A DNA stretch of 64,000 bases, taken from positions 194,974,935 to 195,038,934 of the forward strand of contig CP136061.1 of NCBI GenBank assembly GCA_032622095.1, given 5' to 3'. Numbering within the stretch: the stretch's first letter is position 1; the number at the start of each line of letters is the position of its first letter. This DNA is from Siphonodentalium dalli. Lineage: Eukaryota; Mollusca; Scaphopoda; Gadilida; Siphonodentaliidae. The notes under the pieces are model-generated. The model searched no databases, was not told the DNA's origin, and worked only from the letters and a program-made list of their open reading frames with translations. Shown piece by piece: positions 49,110 through 59,779 of the stretch. Made by a program: the position numbers and the translations under genes.

Positions 49110-49498
49110 TCCTTATTCAAAAAAAATCTTTATGTACGTGTTCGGGTGCGTGAAACTGATAAGTTAGTACTCAGACGCGATGACAGCTGGAGGAATGTAA
49201 CATTCTACTAACATCGCCGAAAATTTGAAGCAAATCGACCGTACCACTCCATATAGAAAACATCGTCAGAACTACGCTCAATTGTAAATATTTACTAATC
49301 GATTCGGGACGCATCTATCGGCGATAAACTAACGAAAACGGTTGCGCCATCGAGTGTCACTGCATTTAATTAAGAAATAAGAATGACGGTGTGTGTTGTC
49401 AATTTGGATATACTATTTACAAAAAAATACTACTATGAACAAGATTATTCTCCATTTCTATTTGATCACCATACCGGAGTGTTTCACGTCACTTTAAT
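49110..49498 (+). repeat. dispersed repeat, family C, copy C3, beside a splice donor
   Basis: CGTGAAACTGATAAGTTAGT, GTAAATATTTACTAATCGAT, ATCGGCGATAAACTAACGA and CCGGAGTGTTTCACGTCACT. It ends about 15 bp from the donor of the TRPV exon at 49514. Confidence 0.75.
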
Positions 49499-49513
49499 AT
49501 ATCAAATACTAAC

Positions 49514-49781
49514 CGTAATACTCTTCTCCTTCGTAGTAATCCAAAGCCAGCTTCGGGTACATGCTGAGGAGAATCCGAGCAATACACGCCAACGTGGGCG
49601 TGCCCAGGAGGTAACACAACAAGAATGGCGTCTCGCCGACACCACCCCGCTTTGTGAGTTGCCAACAAGCTTTATGTTCGCTGAATTTGATGAAGTCATC
49701 TTCAACCTGGTGGGACAGCACTTCCTTTTTTTTCATTTGATCTATGGATTTGATTCTCTGCTCCAGAAGATCCATCTTCTC
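49514..49781 (-). CDS. TRPV: TRPV-type channel, exon with coiled N-terminal part and first ankyrin repeat
   Basis: This exon has 89 codons plus one base, between an acceptor ending TTAACAG and the donor G|GTTAGT. Residues 1-20 (EKMDLLEQRIKS onwards) are charged and helix-like. Residues 38-60 (ACWQLTKRGGVGETPFLLC) match the start of the TRPV ankyrin domain, whose usual form is CWxLxxRGxxGETxLHxC. A YPKL motif and a closing EEYYG follow. The last glycine codon is split after its first base and is completed by the GT that opens the exon at 17643-17798, giving EEYYGESALH, a hallmark of TRPV subunits. Ankyrin repeats of TRPV channels form the cytoplasmic N-terminal domain of a tetrameric cation channel; in insects Nanchung and Inactive act in mechanosensory cilia. 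The histidine of the usual LLHLC is replaced (PFLLC). A family C repeat ends about 15 bp beyond the donor. Confidence 0.85.
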
Positions 49782-49806
49782 CTGTTAATTCAAATAAAGC
49801 TACAAT

Positions 49807-49925
49807 TTAACCCTTTCTACACTAAATGGATTGTCCCACTCAGATGTGAAATTATACATTGGAATGGTCTAAATTCATTTTCAGTTAATAAAATCAGACG
49901 ATTGGCAGACGATACAAGAAAACCA
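49807..49925. mobile_element. family B MITE, left half
   Basis: TTAA then CCCTTTCTACACTAAATGGA, ATTATACATTGGAATGGTCT and CAGACGATACAAGAAAACCA. The right end is missing. It begins about 26 bp upstream of the acceptor of exon 49514-49781. Confidence 0.6.
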
Positions 49926-50333
49926 TAGTCAGAAATGGTAACGCCACCAAGATCGTATTATTAGCCATAAATATAAATCATAATATAAAATATATTGGTT
50001 ACATGAATGGACCGCCTCAGAATTCCGTTAAGATAAGTAATTCTTCAAATTATTACAATGAACTACGGCTTATAAATTACTGCAGGTTTCTCATTCGCCA
50101 CACCAGAATGCTTCTAAATGCGGATCAAAGCTAAGAGTGCGTGGCACAGCCATTGTTCATAGACATTTTACAGATAGCGAGAATGATGCATGCTGGGAAC
50201 GAAAGCATCCACAGCAAAGCCATGTGCTTACGGGGGCATGCGTTTATTATAGGGGATTTATGGTGGGCCTATAAAACTAATTATAACTTTGTTATCTGTC
50301 ATAGTTTATGCGTGAAATTTTAAACATATATAC

Positions 50334-50369
50334 CTGGACATCTACCCCTTCCAGAATGTTGAAAAACAT
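50334..50369 (-). CDS. candidate first coding exon of the TRPV channel gene (12 codons)
   Basis: A short open segment begins with ATG in an A-rich context and reads MFFNILEGVDVQ, then meets a GTATAT donor after CAG. It ends on a complete codon, and the next recognised TRPV exon (49514-49781) starts on a complete codon, so the two join in phase. The joined reading gives a continuous charged, helix-like stretch (EGVDVQ then EKMDLLEQ). The frame is closed by a stop seven codons upstream of the ATG. This would give a much shorter N-terminus than usual for Nanchung/Inactive-class TRPV subunits, so it may be a chance ORF or an alternative start. No family motif lies in it. Confidence 0.3.
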
Positions 50370-50423
50370 TTTTAGTTGCTCATCGTATTTTTATAGACGA
50401 AATAGTCCGAAATTCCAGAAAAT

Positions 50424-51131
50424 TGCGCTAACTGCTCAATGTTTTAATGTGTTACAAAACGTCTGATAAAAATAGTTCTATCGGGAATATTCACACCATT
50501 TTTTTTCAGAGAACATAGTGTAAATATAGTCCTATCGGGATATCGTAAAGGAGATTAATTAAACCCCTCAGACTGCCGAAACTGACGACATTAAATTCGC
50601 TTTTTCGTGTCCCGCGGAAATGAAACTTGTCTGTCCATTGATGACGTTATTTATTTGACATAGTATTTTTTTCTTCTGTTGTATTTGAACACTTGTTGCA
50701 CGCGCAGGCTGCACGATCATAATAACTTCAACCGATAAGCGCCGACTGATACCCGCGCAACAGTTTGTCTCAAATAAATTGTTATCAAAACGCAGGTTTA
50801 TGGCCGCGGACATAAGCCGATTAAGTGTAATGTAATTTATCCATGAATTTGACTGAAAAATTGTGATTCTATCACCATTAGCCACGAAAATGGGACCTCT
50901 AAACAGGCAAGTTTGATTTTCGGCGGACACGAACAAGCGAATTTATTGTCGGCAGTTTCGGCAGTCTGAGGGTTAATTAATCCCGAATTAAACGGAACTA
51001 CTTTACGATAGTCCGATAGGACTATGTTTACTCTATGCATGTTCTCTGAAAAAATAGTGTGAATATTCCCGATAGAACTCTTTTTATCAGACGTTGTGTA
51101 ACACCTTAAAACATTGAGCAGTTATAGCGCA
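50424..51131. mobile_element. foldback element, about 700 bp
   Basis: GCGCTAACTGCTCAATGTTT, ATCGGGAATATTCACAC and CAGACTGCCGAAACTG on the left are inverted on the right (CAGTTTCGGCAGTCTG, GTGTGAATATTCCCGAT, AACATTGAGCAGTTATAGCG). The frame of 122 codons inside has no known domain. Confidence 0.75.
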
Positions 51132-52667
51132 AACCGAAATGTGTTGTCTTGCAAGATATCCCACCGCTTTAGCTAAATTTACCTTCCTACAATATCCATA
51201 AAGAGGATCATATATTATATACCCACGGTTTTAATTATAGAATATAAAATATATTGGTTTCGCGAATGACCAACTCAGAATTCCGTTAAAATAACAATAA
51301 CAACCAGCACCTATAACGAACCGTTTTACTGGACTTGGGCTACTGGTCGCGTAGTTCCGACTTTTAAATAAACGGAATTTCCAACTCTATAAATAAAAGC
51401 CCCACAATGCATTCGCCCTGTCCACCACGCAATATCAAAATCTCAGCAGCTAGATACACCACAGGTGGCGTAATAAATGCTCTTTATTATTTCCATATCA
51501 GGAATACAGTAACAAACAAGACAGCAGTAAAATAAATGGGGACAAAAAGTTAGTGTAATCATGTATGAAATTTCCAACTGTTAAAATTCTTTATAACAGT
51601 TGTGACTCCCACCCCCTCAAAATACCTCCATCATTCGATCCCCGTCCCCATCATAATGGGGACAATAATTACTAGTTGGGATACCAGGCAATGGTAACCA
51701 TGTATTTTAACCTTTATGTTGTAGTGTAATAATGTATGAAATTTCCAACTACATGTGCATTAACTTTTTTTTACAAAAGTTGTGAATCATACACACTCAA
51801 AATCTAACTTCCACCCCCACCCCACTACACTGTCCCTTCCACTTAAAAACATTCTGGAGATCAAGTTGGCCACAGGTGTTCAGTTATTTTATACCATGAC
51901 TCCCTATTGTACTGTGTACAAACATGCTATATAATATATTTGTGCTGTACACCCTACTGTGTGTGAACAGGAGTCCGACCGTGGGTAACACGTTTCTACT
52001 GTGGGTAACACGTTTTAATGGCATTTCAATGGTTAAAGTTTATACCCATAGTAGAACTACATCCGAGTTGACCTTTCATTAACCTTCCATGACCTCGATC
52101 AAAATCACTCTATTTTTAAAATGTAGCGCCTCGCGATGAAAACAATTTGATACTTTCGATTCAATTGAATATTATACTCACTAATGCGATAAAAACGAAC
52201 AGTTATTTCCGTGGAAATCACATCCAGATCAACAAATTGAACATATATTTCAAGAAATAGACGTAAAAAACTCGAACAACAAACGGTGGATTTCAAAATG
52301 ACTTTCGTGGTTTCCTGTTCACTGTACGGCGGAGAAAAAAAAGTTCCCGCAATGTGTTATATTTATATTCATTAAATTCGTATTCCCATATATATATTCA
52401 TGCTGTTTATTTATGGCGGTTTCATCATGATTACAGTTTATTGTGAATTGGCTACAATGATACCATATTCGTACAATTGAATGTTGACCTAATTCAATGT
52501 ATCAATACGCCTGATCAGCTGTGATAGTGTACGTCGATGTACGGCCAAGTGTGGGGAACACAACGGGGATGATTGTGAATGGTGCGACAGAATCATCTTA
52601 ATTTAAGTGGGTTTATTTCGATTTCATAGCAGTTGTTGCTCCTGTACCGGTCATGGTATAAACAAAA
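51132..52667. other. repeat fragments, no gene
   Basis: 51325-51480 resembles 14245-14370. A tandem pair of about 170 bp around ATGTATGAAATTTCCAACT begins at about 51562 and 51733. The remainder is unrecognised. Upstream TRPV exons, if any, were not identified. Confidence 0.4.
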
Positions 52668-52805
52668 TACACACGTAGTGTTTCTGAATACCAAATTTAC
52701 ACCACTCGTGGGATTGATGATTTACCACACTCGCTAAAGCTCGTGTGGTAAACCATCAATCCCACTCGTGGTGTAAATTTGGTATTCAGAAACACTACGT
52801 GTGTA
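52668..52805. mobile_element. near-perfect hairpin MITE, 138 bp
   Basis: TACACACGTAGTGTTTCTGA at the left mirrors TCAGAAACACTACGTGTGTA at the right, and pairing continues to a short AAAGC loop (CCACACTCGC / GCTCGTGTGG). The ends fit a TA duplication. Confidence 0.75.
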
Positions 52806-53144
52806 TTCTATATATACCCCACGTGTCTTGGACTGTTGCCAAATTCACAGTGCTCCATTAGAGGGCCTGCTTGGACTGTTGCCAAATTCACAATGTTAAC
52901 TGCAGAGAGGTTGTATGTTATTGGAGACGTTCTAATATGACAATAGGCTGGCCTAATTAACGAACCATGCACAGCTAAATACACACAAGCAACTTTTAAT
53001 CTTCAAATAGATACAATTGTCGGCCTCCAAAATTCAATATACTTTCTTATATACAAACAAACATTGAACTCATACCATTGTTTCACTTAACCAAAATAGC
53101 GAATTTCCCCAAAAGAACGCATATAGACTGCGCATGCAGAAAAT

Positions 53145-53720
53145 AAAAGATGGCCGTTACTACAAAAAAAACAGACATGCGCACTCCAATTAAAATTACC
53201 CATAATTCAGTTCACTACACCAGGGGGCTCCCAACAGGTTATACAATGTTTTCAGGCTATCAGATTATTTATATTTTCGACTTTAAGTTTACAATTTGAG
53301 CCTGTCCTCACTCTATCGATACGATTTATCATAAACATATTATACACCAGTGGCGTTAACTTTACAACTTCGGCATCTACGTGATTATATCGGTACGATT
53401 CAGTAAGGTACAAACAATCTCCATAAAATACAGAAGGGGCTCCCAATAGGTTATTCCCATTTATTATGGGCTCCCAATAGGTTATACAATATTTTCAGGC
53501 TATCAGATTATTTATATTTTCAACAACATATTATTACACCGGTGACTTTAAGTTTACAATTTGAGCCTGTCCTGACTCTATCGATAGGATTTATCATATT
53601 TTCATAAACGTATTATACACCGCTGGCGTTAACTTTACAATTTCGGCATCTACGTGATTATATCGGTACGATTGAGTAAGGTACAAACAATCTCCAAGAA
53701 TACATTCGCCCTGTACTCCA
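53145..53720 (+). repeat. dispersed repeat, family D, one copy plus a local partial duplicate
   Basis: 53145-53435 matches the reverse of 35395-35690. 53465-53720 repeats most of it (TTCAGGCTATCAGATTATTT, CATCTACGTGATTATATCGG, AAGGTACAAACAATCTCCA). Confidence 0.7.
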
Positions 53721-53784
53721 TGCGATATAAAAAAACCAAATGCAAGTAACACCACACTAGGTGGCGTAATAATACAAGTGCAGC

Positions 53785-53868
53785 AGGATTCATATTCCTA
53801 GCGGAGGAAATGAACATTTCATATGGCAACTACTCACCAGTGCATATACTTAGTAAAGAAAGGGTTAA
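53785..53868. mobile_element. family B right-end fragment
   Basis: GGATTCATATTCCTAGCGG, ACTACTCACCAGTGCATATA, then CTTAGTAAAGAAAGGG and TTAA (53865-53868). Confidence 0.5.
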
Positions 53869-53988
53869 ATATATATATTCATGGTGTCATTATGATTATT
53901 TTTAAAATATATCCCTGGTGTTCTAGTCAAGTTTAGATTCTAGTGTATACACCCTGTCACTAACTCCCGGTCATATTGGATCCACCAC

Positions 53989-54129
53989 GCCCGGTTCGTG
54001 GTTTTAGTGGCACAGGTCAAAGTTCTGGAGCAGCATTTCCATATATGCAGTTTTGAATTATTCATGAATTCCATATATGGAAATGCTACTACAGAATCTG
54101 ACGTGAAGCAATAAAACCACGGAACGGGG
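53989..54129. repeat. hairpin, about 140 bp
   Basis: CCCGGTTCGTGGTTTTA mirrors TAAAACCACGGAACGGGG, and CAGCATTTCCATATATG mirrors CATATATGGAAATGCT. Confidence 0.65.
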
Positions 54130-55346
54130 ACTGGATGAATCTATGTAACCACCGAACGGCCGGCGCGCGGAGCTGGATGAATCCAATATATAGCGTCGCC
54201 ACTCAGTGATCTCGCTTATATAGCATACCGTCTTTGAACCAATAAGATTCACACGGATCCCGGAAGAGAATATTTTTTTAGATATATAGAATTTTGTTTT
54301 TTGTGTTTATTTCGTATATATTGGGGATTGAAAGAGGAACAATGTAAATTCATTTGGCAAGAAAATTATTTGTGTACGTATAAGCCAATTCGGTTTATGT
54401 GTCACAAGTTTGGGGTTTCCAACATATTTTCAGTGATCAATAAAAAATTAAACATATTTTTATATAAGAAGTATGTAATAGTTGTTATACTGAAAGTATA
54501 TATGGCACCTTCTTAGAGTTAAATATTACGAAGAACCATTAGAGATGCATGTCTTCCTGGTTCCAGGTAAAGTTTTATTAAAGATATTTTACTTCTTATT
54601 AATGTTCTAGTGTATTAAATAAACACATTTGGAACGAGAATCCCCCCTGAATACTCTATCTTGTTTGATAGTAGATTTTCTGTCCATTTATTTCATGTAT
54701 AGTTGTGTTCATTTATAGTGACAGCAATAATAATTTTGTAATTTTTTCAATCACAAATTCACATTGTTTTGTATGCACATTCCCAGTTTATATATTATAT
54801 TTAGTGTTCAACTCTTTTTCAGTGGAACAAAGAAAGAAATGTGTGTCTAATTAAACTGTTTAGAAGCTGATATAAATGGAGGTATATAATTAACCCTGAA
54901 TACATCTTTACAGGTGGTCTAGCCTGCTAAACACGTTTTATATAGTTTCCGGGGTATAAAATAATATATATGAGTTGAAGACATCTATCCGGAAACGCTT
55001 CTATCAAATAATATATTGATTTTATATGAATAATTTCTTATATAGTGGGATAATCAAGTGTGACAATTTTTCGTTACTATTTTTATAATTTTTAGATAGA
55101 GTTATGCCGCATGCTAGGATCCGAACGAAAACGAGCCGTACAATGTCCCAAAATGATTGTATGTATATATTATACCAGAGAATTCGAAATAAAATCGATA
55201 TGAATTGATAGAAGGTATTCGATTCATATTTATTATTTTATACCCAGGAAACTATATAAAACTTGTTATAGAAAGAGATAGACCATCATTAATAACAATT
55301 TGTGCTTGTTGTATGACCTGATATATTATAGTCCAAATTATAGGTG

Positions 55347-55402
<56 letters not shown>

Positions 55403-56610
55403 CTAGCCCTAACTATTCTGATGCTATTGACCTCCAATCATGGCTAACATGTGCGCATCTGGTAATAGCTCTTATAATACATTTCGAATAAATCTCCAAG
55501 TTGCAATATATTTTATCATTTCAGTTTTGATTGAAAGTATCACTGGAAAGTATAAAGAATATATTCGAATTTGGTCTAAAAAACGACACATTTTACACCA
55601 ATACTGGTTGGTTTAAAATTCTAACTACCAGAAAAAAATGAACATATTTTAGGTCTGAAACTGATCATATTAGACGGGTAATGTTCAAAACACAACGGGT
55701 TTGAACTCTAGTTTTTTATGTAGTTATAATTACGTCATCACCCGACCCACCCCCCCCCCCCCCGTCCATGCCCAATGCACCGGTGTGGAATTATCTGTTT
55801 GGGTGGTTTCCAAGGTGTTAGGTCGTGGCTATGTTTGCATGGTTGAATAGAGCCTTCATAAATAATACATTAAGGCGTATCTTATAATTGGCGGCAACAA
55901 CGCTTAGCTAACAATCAAATTTATACACGTATAATGGCCTCATCGATTTGGACATCAATACGTTTATAAAGGAAGAAAATTGATTAAAACTAGCGCGCCA
56001 TTTAATGTTATATCACTAACCGAATATAGGTTAGTGATGACAATCAACACTGAATTTATCCATAAATGTTACGGGGTCGTGAGGCATGCACCTCATTGAC
56101 CAAAAGACCTTGCATGCATACATTCGATTTCCCTCCATGACTAAGGCGACAATGCTCTATAAGCGTACAAAACATTACGCGCGTGATATACAAACCAAAA
56201 AAAATAACGTAAGCTTTACAGATATATATTCACAGGCCGTCTTTGTTATAAATCCTGTTCGGTGATTGGTCAACTTCCAATTGGGTCACCCGTTTTATAC
56301 CATAATAACACACCGACCGTAACACGAACAGTACATCACAAATTGTTGACCTAATCTGACCTATATAATTCACTGAAAGCGGTCATCAGAATAATTGGCC
56401 GTGCTTTTCAAAATTCAGCCGAATTGCATATGAAGCCAGTTATATATAACGATCACATTATCGTTACTCAGAGCTTGTCAATCTTATATTGGGCTGACTT
56501 AATGTGCGCGTGGCTAGTCTCAAATTCTCGGCATATTTTGTGAAAATAAATACGAATACAATCAGCTTTTTTTTATGGGAATAAGTAATCAAAAAGCTAT
56601 ATAAATATAA
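54130..56610. other. AT-rich stretch, no recognised gene
   Basis: A (TA)n microsatellite lies at about 55350-55399 and a C run at about 55749-55762. The second copy of the 6130-6300 repeat is at 56240-56425. Nothing else was recognised. Confidence 0.4.
55350..55399. repeat. (TA)n microsatellite
   Basis: About 25 uninterrupted TA units. Confidence 0.9.
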
Positions 56611-56738
56611 AAATGAATGTAATGGTGTGTGTTATTGGGGTACGACGTTGTGGTTGTTTGTGGTTCACACACTATTTCCCAACGACCACAGTGTCGTAAC
56701 CCCCCCCCCCACAATAACACACACCACTACGTTCATTT
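56611..56738. mobile_element. hairpin MITE, about 128 bp
   Basis: AAATGAATGTAATGGTGTGT mirrors ACACACCACTACGTTCATTT. The inner GGGGTACGACGTTGTGG pairs with CCACAGTGTCGTAACCCC, where a C run has expanded. Confidence 0.7.
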
Positions 56739-57969
56739 CTCAAATAACCCGGGTAAGATCATATACGCATGATCGTTTAGGGTTAACAATATTAATAGAG
56801 TAAAGGTATAGTTAAGTGGAAACGAACGAGAGAATGTCAAAACAATGGGATTATTACAAAGCGATGCCGCGTATCTCATCGTTTCGCTGTGTGAAGCGTC
56901 AACACAAACTTAATTCGGATAACGCTAAACAGATATCAGAATAGTAAAGTTTTCGAATGCCGTATTCGTGTCATCGAGGCCTATATTGAGATTGTAATTT
57001 TGACGGTTTAATCTCCTAACCAATATCTAATGTAGACTATATGCCTATCGTTTTAAACCAGAAATATCATAATATGCTACTTCCAGTTGAAATGGTCATC
57101 AGCTGGATTATTTTCCAATAGTAGCTAATGGCCGGTGTTAGTGGTTCTGAGCAATTGGAAAATTGTTTGAGTTTGAAAATTCAAAACGTAATGCGGTGCA
57201 AATAAAGATTTCCAGATTTTGAAGGGTTAGGGTTGAGTTGGAAATTCTAAATTGAACACCACCTCAACATAGAGTCAACAATAGCCACGTCGCTGCCTGC
57301 ACACTAAGTATCTAGTTTCGAACATTAGTTACAAATAGCCAGATCAGTGCTCTTACGTGGCTTTTTCAAACGTCTTCTTTCGTAAAAAAAAAAAGAAGAA
57401 AGATTTAGATGGCAAACATTGTGGACATCATGTTGGCTAAATGTCCATAAATGGATATAGAGGGCAATGAAAAGTATGGGCCGGATGCTATATACAGCGG
57501 AGGACTAACTTGGCTTGGTATACTGAGAAAATGAGTATGTGTGTCATATCATGATTTCATGCAAGATATTCATCTGGAATTTTTCGTCACTACTTTAAAA
57601 AAATTAACAGTACACTAGTAACCAAGCATGACCATTAAAAATATATAACGCACACAATCATATATAGCATGTTTATATATAATCACAACAGGTTAAATAT
57701 ATGATAGTAATGTTATTGGCTGAATTATGAACAAGAATCCCTCGACGGTTCCGTCGTGGGATTACGGTCCTTTCTAACAGTGTATAACTGTATACATATT
57801 AATGTAATATTGGTCACGATGAACTGAAACGGAACACAATGACAACGTGCATGGCTATACACTTGACAATTTGAGTCTGTGTCCAAACACACGTGTCTCT
57901 CGTATGCATATAGCAAACTGAGTGATTCAGATGGTAGTGCATCACATAGGGATAGCACTGGGCCTATAC
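56739..57969. other. stretch without recognised feature
   Basis: No domain-bearing frame or repeat relation recognised between the 56.7-kb hairpin and the inverted duplication. Confidence 0.35.
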
Positions 57970-58823
57970 ATGAATTATTACTAGTGTAGGTAGTTAGCGT
58001 TTTGATCAATACAAGTCGGATAAAAGCGCCATTTTTTAATACCTTGTAGGACAGCATCTCTAGTCTAGGAATTTTCTCAAGAACCAACTTTTTGACTGAC
58101 GTAGAGCCGAAAATTCAAGATGGCGTCCAAGATGGCCCCGGGTTTGACGGTGGTTCACCTAATAGTTTGGCTTCTCAATTTGATATGTTAAACATAACGA
58201 ATTCCACCCTATGTTTTAAGAATGGTGGTTACCAAATAACAATTATTGAAGATGGATGCCAAAATGGTGGCCAAAACATGGAAATGTTTGTTTTTTTCCT
58301 TATTTAAAAATAAAATACTTTACAATTTTCGAGATAACATAAGAGAAGATATCAACAATGTGTTGATTATTCGATGGAATAACATCTGTGAAAGAGTCAT
58401 GCACACTAAAGGCGAAGTAGTATAGTTTGTTCTGGTACAAATGTGAGGTAGAATATGTGCTATGTAAAATGAGCGAAATTATTCTCAGACAGGGTTTCAT
58501 TCTGTAAATGCTCAGAAACGAACCATGACTGGCTCTGATGTCTTCAGTTATATTTGCGACACTACTATATGGCTGGATCAATTGAATAAAAATTGAATAT
58601 CGAGATATTTACCCCAAAAAATCAATTTAGTAGTGGATTTACCACGAAATTAGGAAACACCAAATGACAAAACCCATAATCGTCAAACTCAATTTGGTTC
58701 TCAAAACAGGAACATATGGAAGGTATTCTGCAACACGTCTTCATCGTCTGGCCTCGTGTTCAAATTACCAACACCTTGAAATTTGAAAATGCACTTTGTT
58801 TTAATAAAACAGAATTGAACAAT

Positions 58824-59600
58824 TCACTTCTCACAACCGCATCTGCACAACTTCGTACATAGAAGTTTGCTTCTTGAACATTTGCACCTGGAACAAACCG
58901 ATTTGCAAACACATTTAATCATCTCTGTGCGCTCTCTAGCTGCTTCTGGGTTGTCATCCATACAGTAACAAAAGAACCGTCAATAAATTTCAATCCAAAG
59001 AAGTCAGGTGCTGGAAACTTTACATCTACTATGGGGCTTACAGTCCAGCTACCAGCCTGATATATACGCCTTTCATTTGCAAGAGCATGTTCCTTGTTTG
59101 TGGTAAATGTTCAAGTGCTGAACATTTCATGTCTAGCTTCTTTAACTGAGGACAGGTTCACAGATTTGTCATAAACAATCACGACGAGACGCTAAATACA
59201 CTCAAATAGTGGCAATGAAACATCAAGAACCACACAAGGATTCCTCGTAATTGGCATATGTGAGCTAAACCTTCCAAGCATCCCAAAATTGGGCTTACCC
59301 TTACTAGGAAAAGGGAAGTTGAGTCGCATCCTGATATCGGATGGAATATTGGAAGTACAGTTGAATTTGTTTAGCCCATTGAATTGCACATATCAACTAT
59401 GTTGTAGGTAACATGGGATTTAGACTTCTCGAAAGACAAAGAGTTTCAAATGTTTGCATTGAAGAAGCATATCATTCAGATGTCCCAACATGATCACGAT
59501 AATATATGTGTCAACAGTGTGAACAATAATCGATGAATTATCGGTTTGTAGCAATGAAATATATGTTCTTCTCACATGAAAACCAGCGGTTCCCCCACCT
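58824..59600 (-). pseudogene. degenerate member of an EADTR-like invertebrate gene family, left copy
   Basis: Minus-strand remnants in family order are: SLLQTDNSSIIVHTVDTYII (usual form SxVIRTxDTDVxVL), ISGCDSTSLF near 59330, SKGKPNFGMLGRFSSHMP in a second frame, IYQAGSWTVSP, and a Cys-rich end IKCVCKSVCSRCKCSRSKLL, CTKLCRCGCEK, with a stop at 58824-58826. I recognise this order from numerous uncharacterised multi-copy proteins of aquatic invertebrates. Their conserved acidic residues suggest a PIN/FEN-like nuclease, but I know of no established function. This copy has lost about 19 bases that would encode the EADVR motif and has at least one frameshift, so it cannot make the protein. Confidence 0.65.
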
Positions 59601-59779
59601 ATATCGAAAGTGGGCGAAAGGAGGGGCGGTAATAAATGCGACTTCCTAAGCTGCATGAATGTCCCATCCGATTCAAACTACATAGACAATGCAGAGCCAA
59701 ATCCAAAGGTCGAGTGTAAGGTACCATATGTTATGATGCAGCTCGCAGATTGTAGAAGAATTAACTTGGTTTTGGACAG

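Noticed and set aside
49383-49928. Plus-strand frame of 181 codons across the TRPV exon
   Set aside because: It is the antisense shadow of the ankyrin exon joined to family C and family B repeat sequence.
58300-58581. Frame of 93 codons with a homologous frame of 111 codons at 62032-62367 in the other arm
   Set aside because: Similarity is explained by the inverted duplication of the 3' flank. The frames start and end differently and show no known domain, though weak coding potential cannot be excluded.
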